A DNA stretch of 64,000 bases from Streptomyces sp. NBC_01775 (GCF_035917675.1 NZ_CP109104.1:5518001-5582000), one strand, 5' to 3'. Shown: positions 1 through 8,465, numbered from the stretch's first letter. Program-made: numbers and translations. Notes: a model not told the origin generated them from the sequence alone.

Positions 1-2
1 TC

Positions 3-1349
3 ATCGGGATCGTCGCCGCCGTGGTCGCGGTGGTGCTGGTGGCCGGCCTCGGCGTCTTCTTCCTGACGAAGGACGACGGCAAGGAGGACGAGGCCAAGAA
101 GGACGACAAGAAGTCCTCCCAGGCCGACCCCAACGCCAAGCCCAAGAACACCAGTGGCAAGCAGATCGTCGACATGAAGGCGCCGGAGGTCAACGACGTC
201 ACGACCGTCACGGGCGCCTGGGCGACGGACAAGGTGTACGCCAAGTCCTCGGTCCGGAACATCATCGTCCAGGACCTGAAGACCAAGCAGCAGTCCAAGA
301 TCCCGCTCAAGGGCAACGTGTGCGCGGCCTCCAACGGCATGACGAAGGACCACAAGGTGGCCGTCGTCGTGCAGGAGACCATCTCCAACAGCGCGGACTG
401 CACCCGCATGGTGATCGTCGACCTGGACAAGAAGGCTGTCGCCTGGGACAAGACGATGCCCAACTCCGACACCCGCAGCAACGAGAACGTCGCCATCAGC
501 GGGGACACGGTGGCCTCGGCGTGGATCGGCGGCTCGGTCGGCTACAAGATCTCGACCAAGAAGAAGCTGTGGGAGGCCCAGCCCAGCAACTGCCGGGACA
601 CCGGCTACCAGGGCGGCAAGTCGCTGGTCGTGGTCGTCGAGTGCGGCAACGACCTGGACAACCCGGAGGTCTCGGTCCAGAAGCTGGACCCGAACACCGG
701 CAAGGCGAAGTGGAAGTACGAGCCCCCCAAGGGCATCAAGAACGTCCGGGTGGCCTCCACCGACCCGATGGTGCTGGTCGCCGGCGCGGGTGACGAACTG
801 GCCAGCGACGTCCTCACCGTCGGCGACGACAAGAAGCTGAAGGCCAAGATCTCCCTGGGCAAGCGCTACAACAAGCCCTGCGAGCTGGAGGTCGACGGCT
901 GCTACGGCATGGCGGTCGGCCCCGACACGGTCTACCTGTCCACGGCCGAGCACCCGGGCGCGTCCGAGTACGGCGACACCAACGAGATCATGGCCTTCGA
1001 CTTCAACACCGGCAAGACCAAGTGGAAGGCCGCGGCCGGCGAGAAGCGGACGATCGTCCCCTTCAAGATGCAGGGCCAGAACGTCCTCGGCTACAAGCCG
1101 CCCTCCTACGACTCCGGCGGCCAGGTCGTCACGATCGAGCCGAAGGGGGGCAAGCAGACGAAGCTCCTCCAGATGCCCGTCTCCGACATCGGAAAGGGCG
1201 AGCAGGCGTTCTCCGTGGACACCTACTCGGTGGACACGCAGATCATCTTCGAGCACAACAGGCTCTTCCTCGACGACAAGCTGATCTCCGAGCGCAGGGC
1301 CAGCCAGGAGGAGATTCCGAGGCTCGCCGTCGGCTTCGGCGCGGAGTAG
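3..1349 (+). CDS. Membrane-anchored PQQ-like beta-propeller protein (5' partial)
   Basis: The reading frame is open from base 3, so the true start lies upstream of the window. The visible N-terminus is a hydrophobic segment (about 18 residues, IGIVAAVVAVVLVAGLGVFF) followed at once by a Lys/Asp-rich linker, as in a single-pass membrane anchor with an extracytoplasmic domain. The rest has repeated blades of the type FNTGKTKWK and PNTGKAKWKY, the hallmark of PQQ/WD40-like beta-propellers. No catalytic site is visible; a sensory or scaffold role is inferred. A 13-bp hairpin at 1520-1549 probably ends the transcript. It is similar in kind to the larger propeller protein at 12189-14939. Confidence 0.85.
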   Translation: MGIVAAVVAVVLVAGLGVFFLTKDDGKEDEAKKDDKKSSQADPNAKPKNTSGKQIVDMKAPEVNDVTTVTGAWATDKVYAKSSVRNIIVQDLKTKQQSKIPLKGNVCAASNGMTKDHKVAVVVQETISNSADCTRMVIVDLDKKAVAWDKTMPNSDTRSNENVAISGDTVASAWIGGSVGYKISTKKKLWEAQPSNCRDTGYQGGKSLVVVVECGNDLDNPEVSVQKLDPNTGKAKWKYEPPKGIKNVRVASTDPMVLVAGAGDELASDVLTVGDDKKLKAKISLGKRYNKPCELEVDGCYGMAVGPDTVYLSTAEHPGASEYGDTNEIMAFDFNTGKTKWKAAAGEKRTIVPFKMQGQNVLGYKPPSYDSGGQVVTIEPKGGKQTKLLQMPVSDIGKGEQAFSVDTYSVDTQIIFEHNRLFLDDKLISERRASQEEIPRLAVGFGAE

Positions 1350-1404
1350 CGCTCCGCGCGGGGTGCGGTGAAGTGCGGGAAGTGCCGGGGAGCTGCCGTC
1401 GTTT

Positions 1405-1510
1405 GTCCGCGGGCGCTCCCCCAAGCTCTTCGAGCAGGGAGGTACCCCCGGTTGAGCGCGCCCACGCGGCGGAGCCGCATCTGACGCTGCCCCGCGCCCC
1501 TTCGGGGCCC
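1405..1510. repeat. Streptomyces-type dispersed intergenic repeat
   Basis: The stretch with CCCCCAAGCTCTTCGAGCAGG, followed by GGGAGGTACCCCC and CGGCGGAGCCGCAT...CCCCGCGCCCCTTCGGGGC, matches from memory a short sequence found between many Streptomyces genes. It contains several small inverted repeats (for example GCCCC-TTC-GGGGC). It lies downstream of the propeller gene and upstream of its hairpin terminator. The function of the family is not known. Confidence 0.5.
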
Positions 1511-1519
1511 GCACGAAAT

Positions 1520-1549
1520 CGGCCCGCCACGGACCCCCGTGGCGGGCCG
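1520..1549. terminator. Hairpin terminator after the propeller gene
   Basis: Perfect 13-bp stem CGGCCCGCCACGG / CCGTGGCGGGCCG with a 4-nt loop and no U-tract, the usual look of Streptomyces intrinsic terminators. About 200 bp remain before the next gene start and presumably hold its promoter. Confidence 0.6.
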
Positions 1550-1747
1550 AGTGCCGTTTCCGGACGGGTCGAATGCGCCTTCCGGAGGGTGAGTTCCGTT
1601 CCCGGGTGGCGCGTTCCGGCCCTCCCTTGGGGATTTCGCCTCGTAAGGGGCGCGGAACGGCGAGTGAGCGTGTAGCTTCCCGGAGCAGGAGAGGGGTTGC
1701 GCCTGGGGGGTGCCGGCCCTCAAGGCGTGTGTGTGGGGGGAGCTTCT

Positions 1748-2431
1748 ATGAGCGTACGGCTCATGGTGGTCGACGACCATCGGCTGCTCGCCGAGGCCCT
1801 TGCCTCGGCGCTCAAGCTGCGGGGCCATCGCGTGCTGGCTGCTGCCGCACCCAGTGGCGGGGCCGCCGAGCTGGTGATCAGCAGGGCACCCGAGGTGTGC
1901 CTGCTGGGGACGGCGACACCGGCGGAGCCGGGCGCCTTCGACCCGGTGGTGCGGATCAAGAGGGAGAAGCCGCAGATCGCGGTGGTCGTGCTCGGGCCGG
2001 TGCCCAGCCCGCGCGGCATCGCCGCCGCCTTCGCGGCGGGCGCTTCCGGCTATGTGCGGCACGACGAGCGGATCGAGGGGGTGGAGCGGGCCATGGTCAA
2101 GGCCCGCGCCGGGGAGGCGGCGGTCGCGCCGCAGCTTCTCCAGCAGTCCTTCGCCGAACTGCTCAACCCGGCCGCCGAGCCGGACGACGAGGGAGCGCGG
2201 CTGTTGCAGATGCTGACGCCGCGCGAGGTGGAGGTGCTCGTGCGGGTCGCGGAGGGGGAGGACACCCGGCTCATAGCCGCGGGTATGGGAATCGCCCCGA
2301 GCACCGCGCGCACCCATGTGCAGCGCGTGCTCATGAAGCTGGGCGTCGGGTCGCGGCTGGAGGCCGCCGCGCTGGCCGCCCGTACGGGGCTGCTGGATCG
2401 CGCGGCGGGGGCCGGGGGCGCGCGCGAGTAG
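1748..2431 (+). CDS. LuxR/NarL-family regulator with degenerate receiver domain
   Basis: 227 aa. The start ATG follows GGGGGAG at 8 nt; it was chosen because the receiver motif MVVDDHR begins at residue 6. The C-terminal LuxR helix-turn-helix is intact (LTPREVEVLVRVAEGEDTR, then STARTHVQRVLMKLGV). In the receiver, the position of the phospho-accepting Asp reads EVCLLGTAT, with Gly instead of Asp, and the conserved Lys of the GYVLKD motif is His (GYVRHDE). It is therefore unlikely to be controlled by phosphorylation. No histidine kinase is adjacent. It resembles the regulator at 8466-9281 and may be its paralogue. Confidence 0.85.
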   Translation: MSVRLMVVDDHRLLAEALASALKLRGHRVLAAAAPSGGAAELVISRAPEVCLLGTATPAEPGAFDPVVRIKREKPQIAVVVLGPVPSPRGIAAAFAAGASGYVRHDERIEGVERAMVKARAGEAAVAPQLLQQSFAELLNPAAEPDDEGARLLQMLTPREVEVLVRVAEGEDTRLIAAGMGIAPSTARTHVQRVLMKLGVGSRLEAAALAARTGLLDRAAGAGGARE

Positions 2432-2449
2432 CGCACCCCCGGCGGCGGT

Positions 2450-2791
2450 TCACTCCCGGGCGCCCGCTTCCGCCTCCGCTTCCTCCGGTGCCGGGGGCGG
2501 GATCGTCGGGCTCAGCCGCAGCCACAGAAGGAAGGCCAGGCCGAGGATCAGCATGGCGATGCCGGTCCACAGGTTGATGTTGATGTCCTGTGCCTTCTTC
2601 AGGTCCGCGTCGGAGGCGAAGATCCCCGCGATCGTGATGATCACGCCGTAGACCACGAACAGGCCGCCGATGATGCGGCGTACGTCGAACAGGCGGGCTG
2701 CGGTGTTGGAGCGCCGCTCCAGGTCCTCGACCTCGCGGGCCATCCGCTGGGCCGCGGACTCGCTCTCTTGCGGGTTGTTCTTGTCGCTCAT
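2450..2791 (-). CDS. Small two-helix membrane protein downstream of the symporter
   Basis: 113 aa. Residues 1-40 are polar and partly helical (AREVEDLERRSNTAARLFD); two hydrophobic segments follow (about 41-60, IIGGLFVVYGVIITIAGIFA, and about 74-94, LWTGIAMLILGLAFLLWLRL) and then a Pro/Glu-rich tail. No family is recognised. It lies 23 bp after the symporter on the same strand, so the two are probably co-transcribed, and it could be an accessory subunit; that is inference from position only. Confidence 0.75.
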   Translation of the reverse strand: MSDKNNPQESESAAQRMAREVEDLERRSNTAARLFDVRRIIGGLFVVYGVIITIAGIFASDADLKKAQDININLWTGIAMLILGLAFLLWLRLSPTIPPPAPEEAEAEAGARE

Positions 2792-2814
2792 AGCGCTTCA
2801 GCTTCCTTCGCTGT

Positions 2815-4485
2815 TCAGAAGGAGAAGGGGATGTAGCAGATGGCGGCCAGGACGATGGCACCCCAGCCCAGCAGGGCCGGCTTGCGGTACCACGCGTCGT
2901 CGCCCTCGGCGGGCGGCTCCTGGAGGCCGGGCGAGACCGTGCCGTAGACCAGTCCGGCCAGCTGCTCGACCGGTTTGGGCTTGGTGATCATCGTGACGAC
3001 GACCATCACGACGGCGCCGACGACGAAGGCCACGATCGAGGAGACGAAGTTGGCTCCCTGGTCGCTGGGGATCGAGATGATGCCCTGCTTGTAGAACCAG
3101 AAGTAGTTGACCATCGCCGCGACGGTGCCGGACAGCAGACCCCAGAAGCCGGCCGCCGGGGTGGTCCGCTTCCAGAACATGCCGATGATGAAGACCACGA
3201 ACAGCGGGACGTTGAAGAAGGAGAACAGCGTCTGGAGGTAGTTCATGATGTTGCTGAACGAGGAAGCGATGAAAGCGGTCCCCATGCCGATCAGCACGCC
3301 GATGACGGTGACCACGCGGGCCGTCTTCACATAGTGGGCGTCCGGCTGGTCCTTCTTCAGATACGCCGCCCAGATGTCGTTGGTGAAGACGGTGTTGAAG
3401 GAGGAGATGTTCGCCGCCATGCCCGCCATGAACGCGGCGAGCAGACCGGTGACGGCGATGCCCAGCACGCCGTTGGGCAGCAGGTCGCGCATCAGCACGG
3501 GGATGGCGTGGTTGTAGTCCAGGCCGCTGCCCGGCTTGCCCAGGGTCGGCTCCATCACCAGCGCGATCAGGCCGGGCACGACCACGACCGCCGGGATGAG
3601 GATCTTGGGGAAGGCGGCGATCAGCGGGGTGCGCTTGGCGGCGGAGAGGTTCTTGGCCGACAGGGCGCGCTGGACCTCGGCGAAGTTCGTCGTCCAGTAG
3701 CCGAAGCTCATCACGAAGCCCAGCCCGAGCACGATCGTCAGCCAGTTGGCGCCCAGCGGGTTGGAGTCGCCGATGCCGGTGCCCTCCCACGCGGTCATGA
3801 AGGAGCCGCCGTGCTTGCCGGTGAGGCTGTCGCTCATGCCGCCCCAGCCGCCGACCCGCTTGAGGCCGACGATGGTCAGCGGGATGAGGGCCGCCAGGAT
3901 CACGAAGAACTGGAGCACCTCGGTGTAGATCGCCGAGGAGAGGCCGCCGAGGGTGATGTAGGCGAGCACGAACAGGCCCGCGACCACGATCGAGACCCAC
4001 AACTGCCAGCCCAGCAGCGCCTCCAGGACGATGGCGAGCGCGTAGAGGTTCACGCCCGCGATCAGTACGGCGGAGACGGCGAAGATGACCGAGCTGAGCA
4101 GGTGGGAGGAGGGTCCGAAGCGGTGCAGCAGGAACTCGGGGACCGACCGGACCTTCGAGCCGTAGTAGAACGGCATCATCACCAGGCCGAGGAAGACCAT
4201 GGCGGGCACGGCGCCGATCCAGTACCAGTGCACGGTGTAGGCGCCGTACTGGGCGCCGTTGGCGGCCATGCCCAGGATCTCGGTGGCGCCGAGGTTGGCG
4301 GCGACGAAGGCCAGACCAGTGATCCACGCGGGGAGGGACCGGCCGGAGAGGAAGAAGTCGAGACTGGTCTTCACGCTGCGCCGGGCGGCGAAGCCGATCC
4401 CGAGCACGACCGCGAAGTAGATGCCAAGGATTGTGTAATCGAGTCCGTTGGTGGGGAGCCGTAGCCCTTCGGCCAGGTGCAACAT
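2815..4485 (-). CDS. Sodium:solute symporter (SSS family), probable galactose or sugar uptake
   Basis: 556 aa, close in length to bacterial SGLT-type symporters. About 14 hydrophobic segments are visible, with the family signature region ARRSVKTSLDFFLSGRSLPA near the N-terminus and AGVNLYALAIVLEALLG in the middle. It uses the sodium gradient to import a solute. The substrate cannot be read from the sequence, but the gene is divergent from galTEK across a 330-530 bp regulatory region, which makes galactose the natural guess. ATG start; the ribosome binding site is weak. A small membrane protein follows in the same operon. Confidence 0.85.
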   Translation of the reverse strand: MLHLAEGLRLPTNGLDYTILGIYFAVVLGIGFAARRSVKTSLDFFLSGRSLPAWITGLAFVAANLGATEILGMAANGAQYGAYTVHWYWIGAVPAMVFLGLVMMPFYYGSKVRSVPEFLLHRFGPSSHLLSSVIFAVSAVLIAGVNLYALAIVLEALLGWQLWVSIVVAGLFVLAYITLGGLSSAIYTEVLQFFVILAALIPLTIVGLKRVGGWGGMSDSLTGKHGGSFMTAWEGTGIGDSNPLGANWLTIVLGLGFVMSFGYWTTNFAEVQRALSAKNLSAAKRTPLIAAFPKILIPAVVVVPGLIALVMEPTLGKPGSGLDYNHAIPVLMRDLLPNGVLGIAVTGLLAAFMAGMAANISSFNTVFTNDIWAAYLKKDQPDAHYVKTARVVTVIGVLIGMGTAFIASSFSNIMNYLQTLFSFFNVPLFVVFIIGMFWKRTTPAAGFWGLLSGTVAAMVNYFWFYKQGIISIPSDQGANFVSSIVAFVVGAVVMVVVTMITKPKPVEQLAGLVYGTVSPGLQEPPAEGDDAWYRKPALLGWGAIVLAAICYIPFSF

Positions 4486-4671
4486 GGGTCACTCGCTTCA
4501 TTGCGCGATCGGAACGGTCGGAAAGCTACCCGCAATCGTTCATGTTCTGAAAGGACATGTTGCTGGAGTTTGTTTGATTGTGATGATTACGGGTTGCCAT
4601 CGCCGGTAATATGCCCAAGATGTCGCGCTTGTGGCTTTAGGATCGCGATTCCTGCGGCAGCGTCTCGTCTG

Positions 4672-4700
4672 TTGGCTCGTGATTTTTTGTGTGTGATTAT
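4672..4700 (+). promoter_or_regulatory. Candidate gal operon promoter (galP1-like)
   Basis: TTGGCT (4672-4677), 17-bp spacer, GATTAT (4695-4700) in an unusually AT-rich stretch. Copies of the hexamer TGTGAT at 4580-4585 and 4692-4697, and a CGTGAT near 4679, resemble the direct-repeat hexamers reported for the galactose-dependent galP1 operator of Streptomyces (recalled, not checked). A transcript starting near 4707 would carry a ~300-nt leader made largely of the repeats at 4717-5015. Confidence 0.45.
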
Positions 4701-4716
4701 GTTGAGCTCCAGGAGT

Positions 4717-5015
4717 GAGGAGCCCACCCGGCGCTGCGTTCCCGGGGCCCCGGACCCCTCAGTGAAAGACCGGCTCAGTCGTCATGGGCGGAAAGACTCT
4801 GCGAGGAGCACCCGAGTGCTGTGTTCTCCCGGGGGCAACCCCCGGACCCCCGGCCGGAAGACCAAGGCCGGCTCAGTCGTCACGGCCGGCAAGACCCTGC
4901 GAGGAGCACCCGAGTGCTGTGTTCTCCCGGGAGCAACCCCCGGACCCCCGGCCGGGAAGACCAAGGCCGGCTCAGTCGTCACGGCCGGCAAGACCCTGCG
5001 AGGAGCACCCGAGTG
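4717..5015 (+). repeat. Tandem ~98-bp repeats duplicating the galT leader and start
   Basis: The block GAGGAGCACCCGAGTG (ribosome binding site plus GTG) occurs at 4803, 4901 and 5000, spaced 98 and 99 bp, with nearly identical sequence between the copies. A more diverged copy begins at 4717 (GAGGAGCCCACCCGGCGCTG). Only the last copy fuses to the galT reading frame as a normal start. The 98 versus 99 spacing places the three GTG codons in different frames relative to galT. Confidence 0.85.
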
Positions 5016-5016
5016 A
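4816..5016 (+). CDS. Possible 66-aa leader ORF coupled to galT
   Basis: A GTG with its own GAGGAG site opens a frame that runs through the second repeat and ends with TGA at 5014-5016, overlapping the galT start as GTGA. The product would be an internally duplicated, Gly/Pro/Lys-rich peptide (KTKAGSVVTAGKTLRGAPE occurs twice). The composition is not that of a normal domain, so if it is translated its role is more likely translational coupling than a working protein. It could also be a chance product of the repeat. Confidence 0.35.
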   Translation: MLCSPGGNPRTPGRKTKAGSVVTAGKTLRGAPECCVLPGATPGPPAGKTKAGSVVTAGKTLRGAPE

Positions 5017-6149
5017 GGAAGACCTCAAACCGTCTTGCCGACGGCCGCGAGATCATCTACTACGACCTTCGCGCTGCCGCCGACAAGGGCGCCCGCACCG
5101 CTGTTGACGAGCGCCCCCTGCCCTCCACGGGAGCGCACTCGGAGATCCGCCACGACCCGCTGCTGGACGAGTGGGTCGGCATAACGGCCCACCGCAACGC
5201 CCGCACCTACCACCCGCCGGCCGACGAGTGCCCGCTGTGCCCCTCTCGCGAGGGGCGGCTGAGCGAGATCCCGGAACCCGACTACGACGTCGCGGTGTTC
5301 GAGAACCGCTTCCCCTCCTTCCGGGGCGCCCCCGGCAAGGAGGAGAGCGGATGCGACAGGCAAGCCGCCGGGCTCTTCGGGCACGCGCCCGGCGCCGGGC
5401 GCTGCGAGGTCGTCAGCTTCACCTCCGACCACAACGCCTCCTTCGCCGACCTCACCGAGGAGCAGGCCCGGCTCGTCCTGGACGTGTGGACCGACCGCAC
5501 GGCCGACCTGTCCCAGGAGCCCGGTGTCGAGCAGGTGTACTGCTTCGAGAACCGGGGCGAGGAGATCGGGGTGACCCTCTCCCACCCGCACGGCCAGATC
5601 TACGGCTATCCGTTCACCACCCCACGCACCGACCGGATGCTGCGCTCTTTGGCCGCGTACGGCTCGGGCCCCGGCGGCGACAACCTCTTCGACGACCTGG
5701 TCGCCGCCGAACTCGCCGCCGGCGAGCGGGTCGTGATCGACGGCGAGCACTGGACCGCGTTCGTGCCCTACGCCGCGCACTGGCCCTACGAGGTGCACCT
5801 GTACCCCAAGTCGCGGGTGCCCGACCTGCTCGCACTGGGTGAGGAGGCACGCGCGGAATTCCCCGGCATCTACCTGGAGCTGCTGCGCCGCTTCGACCGG
5901 CTCTTCGGCGCGGGCGAGCCGCGCACTCCCTACATCGCCGCCTGGCACCAGGCGCCCTTCGTACGCGACCAGCGGACCGGGCGCGCCCCGCGGGAGGAGT
6001 TCGCGCTGCATCTGGAGCTTTTCACCATCCGACGTGCTCCAGGCAAGCTGAAGTTCCTCGCGGGTTCCGAGTCCGGCATGAACGTGTTCATCAACGACGT
6101 GCCGCCGGAGACCGCGGCAGAACGACTGCGAGAGGTGGCAACCCCATGA
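5013..6149 (+). CDS. galT: Galactose-1-phosphate uridylyltransferase
   Basis: 378 aa. It transfers UMP from UDP-glucose to galactose-1-phosphate in the Leloir pathway. The active-site motif SHPHGQIYGY (H191-P-H193-G-Q) is intact, with H193 the expected nucleophile; C73xxC76 (ECPLCPS) is the usual zinc pair. The GTG at 5013 was chosen because GAGGAG lies 7 nt upstream and the protein then begins just ahead of the conserved GREIIYYD. An in-frame GTG at 4914 would add 33 repeat-encoded residues. First gene of galTEK, overlapping galE by ATGA. Confidence 0.97.
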   Translation: MRKTSNRLADGREIIYYDLRAAADKGARTAVDERPLPSTGAHSEIRHDPLLDEWVGITAHRNARTYHPPADECPLCPSREGRLSEIPEPDYDVAVFENRFPSFRGAPGKEESGCDRQAAGLFGHAPGAGRCEVVSFTSDHNASFADLTEEQARLVLDVWTDRTADLSQEPGVEQVYCFENRGEEIGVTLSHPHGQIYGYPFTTPRTDRMLRSLAAYGSGPGGDNLFDDLVAAELAAGERVVIDGEHWTAFVPYAAHWPYEVHLYPKSRVPDLLALGEEARAEFPGIYLELLRRFDRLFGAGEPRTPYIAAWHQAPFVRDQRTGRAPREEFALHLELFTIRRAPGKLKFLAGSESGMNVFINDVPPETAAERLREVATP

Positions 6150-7123
6150 GCAAGTACCTGGTGACCGGCGGCGCCGGATATGTCGGCAGCGTCGTGGCGG
6201 CGCACCTGCTGGAGGCCGGGCACACGGTGACCGTGCTCGACGACCTCGACACCGGCTTCGCCGAGGGTGTGCCCGGCGGCGCGGAGTTCGTCGACGGGCG
6301 CATCCAGGACGCGGGCCGCGTCCTGGACAGCTCCTACGACGGGGTGCTGCACTTCGCCGCGCACTCCAAGGTCGGCGAATCCGTGGAGCATCCGGAGAAG
6401 TACTGGCGCAACAACGTCGGCGGCACCATCGAGCTGCTCGCCGCCATGCGCGAGGCCGGGGTGCGCAAGCTCGTCTTCTCCTCCACGGCCGCCGTCTACG
6501 GCGAGCCCGAGCGCACCCCCATCACCGAGACCGACCCCACCGCGCCCACCAGCCCCTACGGCGCCTCCAAGCTCGCCGTCGACCACATGCTCGGCGGCGA
6601 GTGCGCGGCCCACGGGCTGGCCGCGGCCTCCCTGCGCTACTTCAACGTCGCCGGCGCCTACTTCGCCGCCGACGGGAGCGCCTACGGCGAGCGCCACGAT
6701 CCGGAGTCGCACCTGATCCCGCTCGTCCTCCAGGTCGCCCAGGGCAGGCGCGAGGCCATCTCCGTCTACGGGGACGACTACCCCACCCCCGACGGCACCT
6801 GCGTACGCGACTACATCCACGTCGCCGACCTCGCCCGTGCCCACCTGCTCGCCCTGGAGGCCGCCACCCCCGGCGAGCACCTGATCTGCAACCTCGGCAA
6901 CGGCAACGGCTTCTCCGTCCGCGAGGTCATCGAGACCGTCCGCAAGGTCACCGGGCACCCCGTGCCCGAGACCGTCGCCCCGCGCCGGGGCGGCGACCCG
7001 GCCGTGCTGGTGGCCTCCGCCGAGCGCGCCCGGCAGCGGCTGGGCTGGCGGCCCGAGCGCGACGCGCTCTCCGGCATCGTCGAGGACGCCTGGCGCTTCG
7101 CACAGACGGCGGGTGCCCGATGA
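6146..7123 (+). CDS. galE: UDP-glucose 4-epimerase
   Basis: 325 aa, typical length. It interconverts UDP-galactose and UDP-glucose using bound NAD. The Rossmann motif TGGAGYVG is at residues 7-14. The catalytic set is SST (112-114) with Y138xxxK142 (SPYGASKLAVD). It overlaps galT by ATGA at its start and galK by ATGA at its end, so the three genes are translated from one message and coupled. Cytoplasmic. Confidence 0.97.
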   Translation: MSKYLVTGGAGYVGSVVAAHLLEAGHTVTVLDDLDTGFAEGVPGGAEFVDGRIQDAGRVLDSSYDGVLHFAAHSKVGESVEHPEKYWRNNVGGTIELLAAMREAGVRKLVFSSTAAVYGEPERTPITETDPTAPTSPYGASKLAVDHMLGGECAAHGLAAASLRYFNVAGAYFAADGSAYGERHDPESHLIPLVLQVAQGRREAISVYGDDYPTPDGTCVRDYIHVADLARAHLLALEAATPGEHLICNLGNGNGFSVREVIETVRKVTGHPVPETVAPRRGGDPAVLVASAERARQRLGWRPERDALSGIVEDAWRFAQTAGAR

Positions 7124-8250
7124 GCTTCCGCGAGATCTACGGCACCGAGCCCGAGGGCACCTGGGAGGCCCCGGGCCGCGTCAACCTCATCGGTGAACAC
7201 ACCGACTACAACGAGGGGTTCGTCATGCCCCTCGCACTCCCGCACACCTGCCGGGTGGAGGCCGCACGCCGCGACGACGGAGTGCTGCGGCTGCACTCGG
7301 CCGACGTCGAGGAGGGCGTGGTCCAGCTCAGGACCGAGGAGCTGGCACCGGGCGCGCCCGAGGGCAACTGGGCCGCGTACCCGGCGGGTGTCGTATGGGC
7401 GATGCGCGAGGCGGGCCTCCCCGTCAGCGGCGCCGACCTGCACTTCACCTCCACCGTCCCCGTCGGCGCCGGGCTCTCCTCCTCGGCGGCGCTGGAGGTC
7501 GCCACGGCGAGCGCGCTGGATGGCCTGTACGGACTGGGCCTGAGCCCCGAGCGGATGGCCCGGCTGAGCCAGCGCGCCGAGAACGGGTTCGTGGGCGTCC
7601 CCAGCGGGATCATGGACCAGATGGCCTCCGCCTGCTGCACCGAGGGCCACGCCCTCCACCTCGACACCCGCGACCTCACCCAGCGCCAGGTCCCCTTCGA
7701 CCTGGCCTCCCAGGGGCTGCGGCTGCTCGTGGTGGACACCCGCGTCAAGCACGCGCTCGGCGACGGCGCGTACGCCGAGCGCCGCGCCGGCTGCGAGGAG
7801 GGGGCGCGCACGCTGGGTGTGCCCGCGCTGCGCGACATCCCCTACGCCGATCTGCCCGGCGCGCTGGAGCGCGTCGAGGATCCGGTCGTGCGCCGCTACG
7901 TGCGGCATGTGGTCACCGAGGACCAGCGGGTCGAGCGCGTCATCGCGCTGCTGGACGCCGGGGAGACCCGCGCCGTCGGGCCCGTGCTGACCGAGGGCCA
8001 CGTCTCCCTGCGCGACGACTTCCAGGTCTCCAGCCCCGAACTCGACCTGGCCGTCGCGACGGCCGACGAGGCCGGGGCGCTGGGCGCCAGGATGACCGGC
8101 GGCGGCTTCGGCGGCTCGGCGATCGTCCTGCTGGACGAATCGCGGCTCAAGGACGTCGAAGAGGCCCTGAACTCGGCTTTCGAGGCGGCGGATTACCTGC
8201 CGCCGCACCTGTTCGAGGCGACGCCAGGCGCCGGAGCGCGACGAGTCTGA
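7120..8250 (+). CDS. galK: Galactokinase (GHMP kinase family)
   Basis: 376 aa. It phosphorylates galactose with ATP, the entry step of the Leloir pathway. The galactokinase signature GRVNLIGEHTDYNEGFVMP is near residues 18-36. The GHMP ATP-binding loop is VGAGLSSSAALE, followed by GVPSGIMDQMAS, which carries the catalytic Asp, and the third GHMP motif MTGGGFGGSAI near the C-terminus. ATG overlaps the galE stop. Last gene of the operon; transcription of the next regulator appears to start from its own promoter. Confidence 0.97.
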   Translation: MSFREIYGTEPEGTWEAPGRVNLIGEHTDYNEGFVMPLALPHTCRVEAARRDDGVLRLHSADVEEGVVQLRTEELAPGAPEGNWAAYPAGVVWAMREAGLPVSGADLHFTSTVPVGAGLSSSAALEVATASALDGLYGLGLSPERMARLSQRAENGFVGVPSGIMDQMASACCTEGHALHLDTRDLTQRQVPFDLASQGLRLLVVDTRVKHALGDGAYAERRAGCEEGARTLGVPALRDIPYADLPGALERVEDPVVRRYVRHVVTEDQRVERVIALLDAGETRAVGPVLTEGHVSLRDDFQVSSPELDLAVATADEAGALGARMTGGGFGGSAIVLLDESRLKDVEEALNSAFEAADYLPPHLFEATPGAGARRV

Positions 8251-8287
8251 GACGCTGCGTCAAAAGAGTTTCGCCATTTGCCTTCCC

Positions 8288-8316
8288 TTGACAGACCCCA
8301 GCCGTACTCTGAATGT
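8288..8316 (+). promoter_or_regulatory. Promoter of the TTA-containing LuxR gene
   Basis: TTGACA (8288-8293), a 17-bp spacer and GAATGT (8311-8316). The -35 box is a consensus match; the -10 is weak. It is the best promoter-like sequence between galK and the regulator gene and implies a leader of about 145 nt. Confidence 0.5.
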
Positions 8317-8323
8317 GACGCAC

Positions 8324-8448
8324 AGCACCGGTGGGGGCCGGTGCTGATCAGGGGGCGAGACAGCCGGGTACGTCGCCCGGGGGCGGGGTAAGCAGCCAAC
8401 ACGACAGTGGTCGTGTGGCTGTGTGACCCGCGCCGGGCGACGTACCCG
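8324..8448 (+). promoter_or_regulatory. Multi-hairpin leader before the LuxR gene
   Basis: Three nested or adjacent inverted repeats are seen. GCACCGG/CCGGTGC lies at about 8324-8343. A perfect 16-bp pairing joins 8365-8380 (CGGGTACGTCGCCCGG) to 8433-8448. Inside it GCGGG(g)T pairs with ACCCGC, and CAGCC(a)ACACGAC pairs with GTCGTGTGGCTG (8394-8421). The long stem closes 17 nt before the ATG, placing the ribosome binding site just outside or partly inside the structure. It could act as RNA (attenuator, sensor) or as a DNA operator. Confidence 0.6.
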
Positions 8449-8465
8449 CTTTGCCAGGGGGTGCC

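Noticed and set aside
1223..2317. Minus-strand frame across the first terminator and LuxR gene
   Set aside because: It crosses a hairpin terminator and a dispersed repeat and has no protein-like composition.
4477..4815. Long reading frame through the symporter-gal intergenic region
   Set aside because: It is AT-rich with promoter-like character and codon use unlike the genes around it. Only the part from the GTG at 4816 was kept as a tentative leader ORF.
4803..5015. CRISPR-like array
   Set aside because: The ~98-bp units are adjacent and lack unique spacers; they copy the galT leader.
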